Positions 25,010 through 33,936 of a stretch of 64,000 nucleotides of DNA are shown here, piece after piece. Under the pieces are notes generated by a model, which was not told the origin of the DNA, did not search any database, and saw only the letters and a program-made list of their open reading frames with translations. The translations under genes and the position numbers were made by a program. The stretch comes from Bog-375 sp049587755 (GTDB lineage Bacteria > Acidobacteriota > Terriglobia > Bryobacterales > Bryobacteraceae). How positions within the stretch are numbered: position 1 is the stretch's first letter; every line of letters starts with the position of its first letter. The DNA lies in contig JBAVEN010000012.1 of assembly GCA_049587755.1 (NCBI GenBank), positions 23,575 through 87,574 on the forward strand, read 5' to 3'.

Positions 25010-25415
25010 CCGTCCCTGCGTCATACTCAGCAACCGCAAGCGGGTGATCATCGCGCTAGTGCACACCGTGGCGTTTCTGCTGCTGGCCGTGTACACGGGG
25101 ATGCTGCTGGTGCGGCCGTTGCACGCCGGTTCGCCCGCATCGGGTTGGATCATCGCCGGCGTCTACGTTGCCGTCACCACGGCGCTGCTGGTGCTGGCCG
25201 CCATCAGCGGCAATGCCGTCGAGCGGATCTACTTCGGGTTTTGCACCACCGCCGCCGGGTTCGGGTTGGCGCGGCAGATTCTGGGCGATGCGGGCATCCC
25301 TGCTGCTGTCTATGTGCGCGTGGCGATGCTGGCTTGCGCGGTCGTGATAGGTGCCGCGATGCTCCGCGGATATAGCCGCGCCGCCGCCGCCGGCAAGACT
25401 TCGCCAGCGGATTAA
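24978..25415 (+). CDS. Small integral membrane protein, unknown function
   Basis: 145 aa with four predicted membrane helices: IIALVHTVAFLLLAVYTGML, WIIAGVYVAVTTALLVLAAI, the IYFGFCTTAAGFGLA stretch, and VYVRVAMLACAVVIGAAML. Start ATG 24978 has a GGAGAT site 9 bp upstream and overlaps the previous gene by 32 bp, so it could be the third gene of that operon. No family recognised. Confidence 0.6.
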   Translation: MTRKTLPPPNNRPCVILSNRKRVIIALVHTVAFLLLAVYTGMLLVRPLHAGSPASGWIIAGVYVAVTTALLVLAAISGNAVERIYFGFCTTAAGFGLARQILGDAGIPAAVYVRVAMLACAVVIGAAMLRGYSRAAAAGKTSPAD

Positions 25416-25455
25416 CCGCCGCACTGGACGATCCGATGTAGCCCGCCGAACTCGG

Positions 25456-27225
25456 CTATTTCCGGCTCGCGATCCAGGCGTCGATCTTCGTTTCCAGCAT
25501 ATCGAGCGGCAGCGGCCCCTGGTCGAGCACCGCGTCGTGAAAAGCACGTAGATCGAACTTCGCTCCCAGCTCCCGCTGCGCGCGCTCGCGGAGAGCGAGA
25601 ATCTTCATCTGTCCCATCTTGTAAGACAGCGCCTGCGCCGGCCATGCGATGTACCGATCCACCTCGGTCTCGATGTTTTGGTCGTCCATCGCCGTGTGCT
25701 GGTGGAAAAAGTCGACCATCTGCTGGCGCGTCCAATGCTCGGCGTGCACGCCCGTATCCACCACCCAGCGCACGGCGCGCCACATTTCATTCTGCAGGCG
25801 GCCGTAATCGCTGTACGGGTCCTGATAAAAGCCCACTTCCTTTCCCAGCCGCTCGGCGTAGAACGCCCACCCTTCGGTATAGGCGTTCAGGTCTAGGTCA
25901 TAGCGGCGGAACGGCGGCAGGCCGGTGAGTTCCTGGGCGATCGAATATTGCAGGTGGTGCCCTGGGACTCCTTCGTGGTACGCGATCGCTTCCACGTTGA
26001 GCAGCAGGCGCTTTTCCGGTGCATACTCGTTGACGTTGATCCGTCCCGGCCGCGAGCCATCTCCGGCGCCCGGCGAATAGTCGGCGGGAACGCTATCGGC
26101 GCTGCGGAACGCCTCCATCGGCACAACCTCCAGCCGGGTCTTCGGCAGATGTCCGAATAAGTCCGGCAGCCTGCCGTACATCTGGTCGCGATAGTGCGTG
26201 TACAGGTCCAGGAGCTGCCGGCCGCTCCTGGCGTATAGTTTCGGATCCTGCCGGATGTGTTGGTTGAAGGACTTCAGATCGCGGAATCCCTGCGCCCTGG
26301 CGATTGCCAGCATCTCGGTTTCAATCTCCGCCACGCTCTTCAGGCCGAGCTGGTGAATTTGTTCGGGGCTGAGATCGCCTGTGGTCTCGTGACGCACCGC
26401 GAAGCGGTAGCGCGCGTCGCCATCGGGTAAGGCCCACACGCCGGGATCCAGGCGCCCGTGCGGCGCGTAATCCTCGCGCACGAATTTGGCGAATTTCGCA
26501 TACGCCGGCGCCACCAGGTCTTTCACCGCGTCATCGATCTCTTCGCGCAGCGGTTTGCGCTCCGCCTCGGAGATGGAATCGGGGAATTTGCGCAGCGGCT
26601 CGGCAAACGGGCTTTTCTCGAGTGGGTAATCGGCGATTTGCTGCGCTTGCCCGGACACTTTTTCGAGCAGATACCTGGGCGGCATCAGGCGGTCGCGCCG
26701 TCCTTCGCGCATGTGCCCCATCGCCTGCTCGAGCACGCGCGGGATCTGCCGCAGACGGGACAGGTAGTCCCGGTAATCCTTCAGGTTGCGAAAGGGCGTA
26801 TCGAACGCCAGGGAAGCGTATCCCAGGTGAACGCCGTCAAACTGCGTCGCCGGCATCTCCCAGTTTTTGAAGCGCGCGCTGTCGACGGCTTCGTGCAAGT
26901 TCCGCAGCATCAGCGCGCGGTTGAGCTTCTCCTGCTCCGAGAACCCGGTGACATCGATGGCCTCGAAGCGTTTGAGCGACTGGCGGTCATGCTCGAGGCT
27001 TTCGGCAATCGCCTGCTCCGAAAAATCGCTCAGCCGGTCGTTGTACCGATTATCTCCGACGTGCGTGGCCAGTTCCGGCCGTGTGCGTAGCGTGTACTCC
27101 CACTCGTCGGCAAGCAGGCGCGTCAGGCCCGCCCGCCGGTTTTCCAAAGTCTGCCCGCCGCCCTGGGCGAAAAGCGGCACCATTTGAACCACCAGGAAAA
27201 AGACGATTACCAGCGATCCGCGCAA
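25456..27225 (-). CDS. DUF885 family secreted putative metallopeptidase
   Basis: 589 aa. The start is TTG 27225, chosen because a full GGAGG (27238-27234) lies 8 bases upstream and the frame opens straight into a signal peptide (RGSLVIVFFLVVQMVPLFAQ). DUF885 landmarks: LADEWEYTLRTRPELATHVGD at the N-terminus, YHEGVPGHHLQ (HExxxHH-like zinc site) and AYTEGWAFYAERLGKE. DUF885 proteins are gluzincin-like and several act on peptides. It follows the broken CoA-transferase by 59 bp on the same strand but is probably unrelated functionally. Confidence 0.85.
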   Translation of the reverse strand: MRGSLVIVFFLVVQMVPLFAQGGGQTLENRRAGLTRLLADEWEYTLRTRPELATHVGDNRYNDRLSDFSEQAIAESLEHDRQSLKRFEAIDVTGFSEQEKLNRALMLRNLHEAVDSARFKNWEMPATQFDGVHLGYASLAFDTPFRNLKDYRDYLSRLRQIPRVLEQAMGHMREGRRDRLMPPRYLLEKVSGQAQQIADYPLEKSPFAEPLRKFPDSISEAERKPLREEIDDAVKDLVAPAYAKFAKFVREDYAPHGRLDPGVWALPDGDARYRFAVRHETTGDLSPEQIHQLGLKSVAEIETEMLAIARAQGFRDLKSFNQHIRQDPKLYARSGRQLLDLYTHYRDQMYGRLPDLFGHLPKTRLEVVPMEAFRSADSVPADYSPGAGDGSRPGRINVNEYAPEKRLLLNVEAIAYHEGVPGHHLQYSIAQELTGLPPFRRYDLDLNAYTEGWAFYAERLGKEVGFYQDPYSDYGRLQNEMWRAVRWVVDTGVHAEHWTRQQMVDFFHQHTAMDDQNIETEVDRYIAWPAQALSYKMGQMKILALRERAQRELGAKFDLRAFHDAVLDQGPLPLDMLETKIDAWIASRK

Positions 27226-27284
27226 GATACTGACCTCCGCAGCATCTATTTTAGTCGTGGCGCGGGCTGTCAAGCCTGTCTCCC

Positions 27285-28024
27285 TTATGCCCACTCCTCC
27301 CATTTGATACCGACCATGTCGCCGGTGCGGGCGAATTGGCGGTGCATGGCGAAGGCGCGGGAAAGCGATTGCGGCGTGTGGCCCTGCTTGACCAGGTCGA
27401 TATATTCCAGCAGTTGCAGGCGGTAGCGCGGGTGAGCGCAGTTTTCGATAATGAGCCGCGCGCGGGCGTGCGGGTCCTGGCCGCGCAGATCGGCCACGCC
27501 CTGCTCCGTGATGACGACTTGCACCGAATGCTCGCTGTGATCGACATGCGTCACCAGGGGAACGATGGTCGAGATCTTTACGCCCTTGGCGGTGGAGGCG
27601 CAACTGAAGATCGACAGATACGCGTTGCGCGTGAAATCGCCGGAGCCGCCAATGCCGTTCATCATCTGCTTGCCCATCACGTGCGTCGAGTTGACGTTGC
27701 CGAACAGGTCCACTTCGATGGCGGTGTTCATCGAAATGACGCCCAAGCGGCGCACCACTTCGGGATGATTGGAAATTTCCTGCGGGCGCATCACGATCTT
27801 GGAGCCAAGGCGCCATCGAGCGACGGTCCGGTCGACGCGCCGGTCAGCACGCCGATCTGGAACTCGCGGCCCGCTTCGTGTTCCTGCCGGGCGCGCCTGG
27901 CAACCTCCAGCGGAATCGCCTTGGGCGCGCCGGCCGGTGTGAACCCGCTGAAACCTACCGTCTGACCGTGTTGAATGTGGCTGGCGGCTTCTTCGGCCGT
28001 CAGTCGGGGAAACGAAAATGACAT
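27285..28024 (-). pseudogene. Acetyl-CoA hydrolase/succinate-type CoA-transferase with internal deletion and frame change
   Basis: Residues 1-70 read as the family N-terminus (QTVGFSGFTPAGAPKAIPLE, IGVLTGASTGPSLDGALA). At about 27795 the sequence jumps, in another frame, to the C-terminal part (SKIVMRPQEISNHPEVVRRL, NVNSTHVMGKQMMNGIGGSG, VTEQGVADLRGQ-like block) and ends normally at 27285. The family is about 500 residues; here about 240 remain, so some 250 residues including the catalytic Glu region are gone. It sits 6 bp after meaB, where a propionyl-CoA:succinate CoA-transferase would complete the propionate cycle. It is either a real loss or an assembly error; the joined frames do not give a working enzyme. 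Confidence 0.85.
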
Positions 28025-28030
28025 GACAGA

Positions 28031-29050
28031 CTATTTCTCCTGCGAGCGATAAATTTGCAGCAATTCGCGGCTGGCGGCGAACGGCGTCACCTGCCCGCGG
28101 CTCACCGCCTCTTCCAGGCGCGGCAGCCTCGCCGCCACAGCCGCGTGGCCGCGGAACGAATCTTCGAGCGCGATCGAAACCAGCTCGCGCATCCATTCGA
28201 GCGCCTGCCCGCTGCGCCGCGCGGCCAGGTGGCCGGACGCTTCCATTTGCCGGCGGTGCTCCAGCACCATGTCCCAGCTTTCGCTCACGCCTTCGCCGTT
28301 CAAAGCGGAGCAGGTGAGCACGCGCGGCGTCCAGCCATCGGCTGCAGCGGGGAACAGGTGCAGCGCGCTCGCGAATTCCACGCGGGCGCGTTCCGCCTTG
28401 CGCTTGTTGTCGCCATCGGCTTTGTTGATCACCATGCCGTCGATCATCTCGATAATGCCGCGCTTGATGCCCTGCAGTTCGTCGCCGGCGCCGGCCAGCA
28501 TCAGCAGCAGAAAGAAATCCGTCATCGAGCGGACCGCCGTCTCCGACTGGCCGACTCCCACCGTTTCCACGAGCACGTTTTCGAAGCCAGCGGCCTCGCA
28601 CAGCAAAATGGTTTCGCGTGTGCGGCGCGCCACGCCCCCCAGGTGCCCGCGCGCGGGCGAGGGCCGGATGAAAGCGCGGTCCTCCACGCTGAGGCGCTCC
28701 ATCCGGGTCTTGTCGCCGAGGATGCTGCCGCCCGAAATGGGGCTCGAAGGATCGACGCTGAGCACGGCTACGCGCTCGCCGCGCTCGTGAATCAGGTGCA
28801 TTCCCAGCGCGTCGATGTACGTGCTTTTGCCGACGCCCGGAACGCCGGTAATGCCGACGCGCCGCGATTTGCCGGTCGCGGGCAGAATGGCATCGAGCAG
28901 CCGCGCCGCCAGCTCGCCATCGGCCGGTAGATCGCTTTCCACCACCGTGATGGCGCGCGCCAGTATGACGCGGTCGCCCCGCGCAATGCCCTCCGTGTAG
29001 CGTTCGAGCGGGAGGCGTCCACGCCGGTGATGGGTGGAGCTAGCCGGCAT
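28031..29050 (-). CDS. meaB: Methylmalonyl-CoA mutase-associated GTPase MeaB
   Basis: 339 aa G3E-type GTPase. P-loop GVPGVGKST, then VLSVDPSSPISGGSILGDKT, a VETVGVGQSE switch and NKADGDN specificity motif, all diagnostic of MeaB/ArgK. It guards B12 cofactor loading and integrity of methylmalonyl-CoA mutase. ATG 29050 chosen; a TTG 4 codons earlier is also possible. It is 65 bp downstream of mutB and 6 bp before the CoA-transferase remnant. Confidence 0.95.
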   Translation of the reverse strand: MPASSTHHRRGRLPLERYTEGIARGDRVILARAITVVESDLPADGELAARLLDAILPATGKSRRVGITGVPGVGKSTYIDALGMHLIHERGERVAVLSVDPSSPISGGSILGDKTRMERLSVEDRAFIRPSPARGHLGGVARRTRETILLCEAAGFENVLVETVGVGQSETAVRSMTDFFLLLMLAGAGDELQGIKRGIIEMIDGMVINKADGDNKRKAERARVEFASALHLFPAAADGWTPRVLTCSALNGEGVSESWDMVLEHRRQMEASGHLAARRSGQALEWMRELVSIALEDSFRGHAAVAARLPRLEEAVSRGQVTPFAASRELLQIYRSQEK

Positions 29051-29115
29051 ATCCCCACGCAAAGAAATGTCGAGATGATTCTCGGCTCATCGGGCTTGAC
29101 AGCCTGCGCCACCAT

Positions 29116-31257
29116 CTACGCCGCACGAACCGTACCCATCAGCGCATGCAGAATTTTCTGCGCGCACACCGGGATCACCGTGCCGGGGCCGAACACGCCG
29201 GCCACGCCCGCGCGCTCCAGGTAATCGTAATCCTGCGGCGGAATCACGCCGCCCACGAAAACCAGAATGTCGTCGCGTCCGAACTTGCGCAGTTCGGCGA
29301 TCACTTCCGGCACCAGCGTTTTGTGGCCGCCCGCCAGGCTCGATACGCCGAGCACGTGGACGTCGTTTTCCACGGCCATGCGCGCCGCTTCGCGCGGCGT
29401 CTGGAACAGCGGCCCCACGTCCACGTCGAAGCCGAGATCGGCGAAGGCGGTGGCGATCACTTTGGCGCCGCGGTCGTGCCCGTCCTGGCCCATCTTGGCG
29501 ACCAGGATGCGCGGCCTGCGTCCTTCGGCTTTGCCAAATTCGTCCGCCAGCTTGCGCGCCTTCTGAAATTCCGGATCGGCCTGGCTCTCCGAGGAATACA
29601 CGCCCGAGATGGTTCGGTTCACGGCCTGGTAACGGCCGAACGCTTTTTCGAGCGCCGCCGAAATCTCGCCCAGCGTGGCGCGCGCGCGCGCCGCCTGAAT
29701 CGCCAGATCGAGCAGGTTGCCTGCGCCGCTTCCGGCGCTGGCCGTCAGAGCGGCCAAAGCTTGCTCCACGGCACGGGGGTCGCGCGCCGCGCGCACTTCA
29801 GCCAGGCGCCGCAGTTGCGAATCGCGAACCGCGCCGTTATCCACTTCGAGCGTATCGATATGCTCTTCGCGGCCGTTCTGATATTGGTTCACGCCAACGA
29901 TGATTTCGCGGCCGGAATCGATGCGGGCCTGGCGGCGTGCGGCCGCTTCTTCAATCCGCATCTTGGGGATGCCGGTTTCGATCGCCTTGGCCATGCCGCC
30001 CAGACTTTCGACCTCTTGAATATGATGCCACGCTTTGTGCATCAGCTCGTGGGTCAAGCTCTCCACGTAGTAGCTGCCGGCCCAGGGATCCACCGCGCGC
30101 GTGATGCCGGTCTCCTGTTGCAAGTAGATTTGCGTGTTGCGCGCGATGCGAGCGGAAAAATCCGTCGGCAGCGCGATGGCTTCATCGAGCGCATTGGTGT
30201 GCAGCGATTGCGTGTGCCCCAGCACTGCGGCCAGCGCTTCCACGGCCGTGCGCGCCACGTTGTTGAACGCATCCTGCGCGGTCAGACTCCAGCCGGAAGT
30301 CTGCGAATGTGTGCGCAGCGCCATCGACTTCGGATTCTTCGGGCCAAATCCGTGAATCAGCTTGGCCCATAGCACGCGCGCCGCGCGCAGCTTGGCGATC
30401 TCCATGAAATGGTTCATGCCGATGCCCCAGAAGAAGCTGAGGCGCGGCGCGAACGTGTCAATGGCGAGGCCGGCGGCGATGCCCGTGCGCACGTATTCCA
30501 CGCCATCGGCCAGCGTGTAGCCGAGCTCGATATCCGCAGTCGCGCCGGCTTCCTGCATGTGGTAGCCGCTGATCGAAATGCAGTTGAACTTCGGCATCCG
30601 CGTGGCCGAGTAGCCGAAGATGTCGCCGATGATCCGCATCGAAGGCGCCGGCGGGTAGATGTACGTGTTGCGGACCATGAACTCTTTGAGAATGTCGTTC
30701 TGAATGGTGCCGGTGAGTTGCTCCGGCTTCACGCCCTGCTCTTCTGCGGCCACAATGTAGAACGCCATCACCGGCAGCACGGCGCCGTTCATGGTCATCG
30801 AAACCGACATCTGGCCGAGCGGGATCTGGTCGAAGAGAATCTTCATGTCTTCGACGGAGTCGATCGCCACGCCCGCTTTGCCGACGTCGCCCACCACGCG
30901 CTCATTGTCTGAATCGTAGCCGCGATGGGTGGCCAGATCGAATGCCACCGAAAGGCCCTTCTGCCCGGCGGCGAGATTGCGCCGGTAAAACGCGTTCGAT
31001 TCTTCGGCCGTGGAGAAACCGGCGTATTGGCGGATCGTCCACGGCTGCAACGCGTACATGGTGGAGTACGGGCCGCGCAGAAATGGCGGCACGCCGGCGG
31101 CATACTCGAGGTGCTCCATGGCGTAAAGGTCGCTGGCGGTGTACCAGGGCTTCACCGCGATGCGCTCCGCCGTCATCCATTCGTCAGCGGGCGCGGGCGG
31201 CGTGGCAGCGGCCCCGGCTTTCGGCTGGTAGTCGATCTTCGAAAAGTCCGGTTTCAT
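29116..31257 (-). CDS. mutB: Methylmalonyl-CoA mutase large (catalytic) subunit
   Basis: 713 aa. The N-terminal TIM barrel carries PFLRGPYSTMYALQPWTIRQ, FDLATHRGYDSDN and WGIGMNHFMEIAKLRAAR. The C-terminal cobalamin domain has MGQDGHDRGAKVIA (DxHxxG base-off His) and VLGVSSLAGGH. It interconverts succinyl-CoA and methylmalonyl-CoA using adenosylcobalamin. Full family length. It lies 3 bp after mutA and pairs with it; MeaB follows. Confidence 0.96.
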   Translation of the reverse strand: MKPDFSKIDYQPKAGAAATPPAPADEWMTAERIAVKPWYTASDLYAMEHLEYAAGVPPFLRGPYSTMYALQPWTIRQYAGFSTAEESNAFYRRNLAAGQKGLSVAFDLATHRGYDSDNERVVGDVGKAGVAIDSVEDMKILFDQIPLGQMSVSMTMNGAVLPVMAFYIVAAEEQGVKPEQLTGTIQNDILKEFMVRNTYIYPPAPSMRIIGDIFGYSATRMPKFNCISISGYHMQEAGATADIELGYTLADGVEYVRTGIAAGLAIDTFAPRLSFFWGIGMNHFMEIAKLRAARVLWAKLIHGFGPKNPKSMALRTHSQTSGWSLTAQDAFNNVARTAVEALAAVLGHTQSLHTNALDEAIALPTDFSARIARNTQIYLQQETGITRAVDPWAGSYYVESLTHELMHKAWHHIQEVESLGGMAKAIETGIPKMRIEEAAARRQARIDSGREIIVGVNQYQNGREEHIDTLEVDNGAVRDSQLRRLAEVRAARDPRAVEQALAALTASAGSGAGNLLDLAIQAARARATLGEISAALEKAFGRYQAVNRTISGVYSSESQADPEFQKARKLADEFGKAEGRRPRILVAKMGQDGHDRGAKVIATAFADLGFDVDVGPLFQTPREAARMAVENDVHVLGVSSLAGGHKTLVPEVIAELRKFGRDDILVFVGGVIPPQDYDYLERAGVAGVFGPGTVIPVCAQKILHALMGTVRAA

Positions 31258-31260
31258 CGC

Positions 31261-32697
31261 TTACTCCTCCATCCCCAGCCGCTTTTGCCACTCGGTGAGG
31301 GTTTGGACGGCGTTGCTCTGCATGTGAATGAAGCCCGCCACGCCGGCGGCCTTCAGCGCGTCAATCTGCTCCTTCGGATTGCCCGCCACGATCACCGGCA
31401 CGCGGGCGGCCGGGCACACTTCCTGCGCCAGGGCGAGATATTCCGCGTCGGAGCTGCACAGCACAATCAAATCCGCGGCGGAGCCGGCGAATTCTTCGGA
31501 TTCGGTGACGTCGAAGCCGGCGCAGCCGAAAAAGTTGAAACTGAAATTGGCGCGCGCCATGCGCATTTTGAGATCGCCGCGTTTGAGCAGCAGCACGTTG
31601 GGTACGCGGCCCGTTTTGGCCGCGTGGCGTTCGGTGCGGCGGCGGATCCTTTCGAACGCTTCCGCCAGACGGAAAGCGGGGAATGCTGCGCCGCGTTCGG
31701 CCGGCGCCGTTGCTTCCGCCGTTTTCTCTCTCAGGTCGGGATAATTGTTGACTCCGACCAGCGTGCGGTGGCGCGATGCCACGGCCTTCTCGAGCTTGAC
31801 GCGGCTTTCCGCCAACGCGTGCGCAATGGCGCCCGATTCCACCGCCTGGCTGTAGCCGCCCGCGGCTTCCACCTGCTGGAAGATCTTCCAGGCCGCGCGC
31901 GCCAGCGAATCGGTGAGAGTCTCAATGTAATAGGAACCGCCGGCCGGATCGGCCACCGCCTTCACATGCGCCTCGTGTTCGAGGATGCGCCCGACGTTCA
32001 CCGCCAGGTGCTCGTCGAAGCCGAACGGCTCGACCGTCAACCGGTCGCAGCCGCCAACCGCTGCCGCCAGCGCCTCCGTGGTCACGCGCAGCAGGTTCGT
32101 GTAGCGGTCATACACGCTCTTATTGAGCCGCGTGGTGCGGACATGGATGCGCGCCAGCGCGCAGTGCAAATCGGCCGGCTGGAACGCCGCCACCGCTTGC
32201 GCCCAAATCAGCCGTGCCGCACGCAGCTTGGCGATCTCCAGGAAATAGGTCGAGCCAACGGCGAAAACAAATTCGATGGAGCGTGCGGCATCGTCCACCG
32301 TGCCCTTCGCCGCCAGCGTCGCCAGCCGCTCCACGCCCGCGGCCAGCGCGTAGCCGAGCTGTTGTACGGCATTCCCGCCGGCTTCTGCCAGTTCATCGGC
32401 GCGGATCACGTTCACACCGGAGGGAACCGCCTCGGCGCACTCAAACGCCTTTCCGCTGCCGCGCGCAAAGGGGAACTGCCCCGGTGTGGTTTGGGTCTGC
32501 GCCTCCAGGCCGGGAAGATTCTCCGCGCGGTAGTAAGGCCGCACCGCTAGGCCTACGTCGGTGCGCCACACCAGCTTCTTTTCGTAATCGGCGCCCTTCA
32601 GGTCCTTGGCGATGGCCGCTTCCCAGACGGCCGTGGGAACCGGCGGGAAATCCCGGCCCAGGTTCAGAATCTCGGCGCCGGGCAAATCTTCAGGCAT
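31261..32697 (-). CDS. mutA: Methylmalonyl-CoA mutase small subunit
   Basis: 478 aa, shorter than the usual 600 or so. Mutase-like barrel with VFAVGSTYFLEIAKLRAARLI, TTRLNKSVYDRYTNLLRVT and DPAGGSYYIETLTD. The C-terminal domain is cobalamin-fold-like but lacks the DxHxxG motif, as expected for the non-catalytic subunit. It forms the heterodimer with MutB. The start overlaps the methylmalonyl-CoA epimerase gene by 8 bp. Confidence 0.92.
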   Translation of the reverse strand: MPEDLPGAEILNLGRDFPPVPTAVWEAAIAKDLKGADYEKKLVWRTDVGLAVRPYYRAENLPGLEAQTQTTPGQFPFARGSGKAFECAEAVPSGVNVIRADELAEAGGNAVQQLGYALAAGVERLATLAAKGTVDDAARSIEFVFAVGSTYFLEIAKLRAARLIWAQAVAAFQPADLHCALARIHVRTTRLNKSVYDRYTNLLRVTTEALAAAVGGCDRLTVEPFGFDEHLAVNVGRILEHEAHVKAVADPAGGSYYIETLTDSLARAAWKIFQQVEAAGGYSQAVESGAIAHALAESRVKLEKAVASRHRTLVGVNNYPDLREKTAEATAPAERGAAFPAFRLAEAFERIRRRTERHAAKTGRVPNVLLLKRGDLKMRMARANFSFNFFGCAGFDVTESEEFAGSAADLIVLCSSDAEYLALAQEVCPAARVPVIVAGNPKEQIDALKAAGVAGFIHMQSNAVQTLTEWQKRLGMEE

Positions 32698-33157
32698 GGC
32701 TGCCCTCCTCGACCACCTCGATCAGATACCCGAACGCCGCGGTTTCGGTGGTTTTGGGATGAATGAAGAAGACCGTTGTGCCCCGCGAGCCCTTGCGCGG
32801 CGCTTTGTCGATGATCTTGAATCCTTTCGCGCGCAAGTAGTCGAATGCCTTCTGAATGCCGGAAACGCGCAGCGCAATGTGCGCCAGGCCGCCGCGGCCT
32901 CCGTTCTTTTCGATCTGCTTGGAAACCGGCGACTCGGGCGTCAACGGCTCCAGCAGTTGCATCAGGTTGGGACCATCGCCCACCTGCAGCAGGACCTCGC
33001 GAACCTGGTCGCCGCCGAGCACATCCTCGCGGTGCACCTCGCGGAAGCCGAGCGCCTGGTACGCAGCGACGTGCGCTTCCAGTTCGCCCGGCCGCACCGA
33101 AACCGCCACATGGTCGAAAAACAGAAAACCGGGTATTTGTTTCAATTCGGGATGCAT
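32690..33157 (-). CDS. mce: Methylmalonyl-CoA epimerase
   Basis: 155 aa VOC-fold protein. Metal-binding landmarks: FFDHVAVSV near the start, an MQLLEP segment, GLAHIALRV in the middle and YLIEVVE at the end, giving H/Q/H/E ligands. It interconverts the R and S forms of methylmalonyl-CoA, linking the transcarboxylase to the mutase encoded on either side. It follows the biotin carrier gene by 15 bp. Confidence 0.93.
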   Translation of the reverse strand: MHPELKQIPGFLFFDHVAVSVRPGELEAHVAAYQALGFREVHREDVLGGDQVREVLLQVGDGPNLMQLLEPLTPESPVSKQIEKNGGRGGLAHIALRVSGIQKAFDYLRAKGFKIIDKAPRKGSRGTTVFFIHPKTTETAAFGYLIEVVEEGSHA

Positions 33158-33172
33158 TGTTTCGAACTCCGC

Positions 33173-33556
<384 letters not shown>

Positions 33557-33569
33557 AAAAAGGTCCTGA

Positions 33570-33923
33570 CTAATGAAGTCTGTGCGAGGCCTGAATCGAA
33601 ACGCGCCCCTGCTGCGCCCAGGCCGAAGAGCTGATGAGACGGATCTGCCGCACGTGCACCCGCACTCCGAAATAGGCTGCCAGCGCGGCGGAGATGGCCA
33701 GCAGCTCCTCTTCGCTGATCGGCTCCGGGCCGGCCGGCGTCTCTACCGCCGCGGGCGCTTTCAGGGGCGGGGCTTCAGGGGCAACTTCGGCGGTAGCCGC
33801 GGCTGCGGCTGGCCCCGCCGCGGTTTCGAGGTGCGCCACGCGCTCGGCCAGCGCGGCCAGTTGCGCCCGAATATCGCGGATCAGCGCTTCGAGTTCACTC
33901 GCTTGGATCTCGGTGGTCATCAT
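33570..33923 (-). CDS. Carboxyltransferase-associated 117-aa protein, unnamed
   Basis: 117 aa: an N-terminal amphipathic coiled-coil (LEALIRDIRAQLAALAERVA), an Ala/Pro linker (about 36-66) and a compact C-terminal domain, SEEELLAISAALAAYFGVRV, then RQIRLISSSAWAQQGRVSIQ. It lies between the 12S and biotin-carrier genes with 13-bp gaps on both sides, so it almost certainly belongs to the carboxyl-transfer complex. The C-terminal block is also one I recognise beside other carboxylase clusters. It is not biotinylated (no MKM). It could be an assembly or scaffold subunit comparable in place, but not in sequence, to OadG. Confidence 0.7.
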   Translation of the reverse strand: MMTTEIQASELEALIRDIRAQLAALAERVAHLETAAGPAAAAATAEVAPEAPPLKAPAAVETPAGPEPISEEELLAISAALAAYFGVRVHVRQIRLISSSAWAQQGRVSIQASHRLH

Positions 33924-33936
33924 CTTCAGCCTCGCG

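Noticed and set aside
30925..32550. 541-codon plus-strand frame opposite mutA/mutB
   Set aside because: Antisense to two methylmalonyl-CoA mutase genes whose coding sense is certain.
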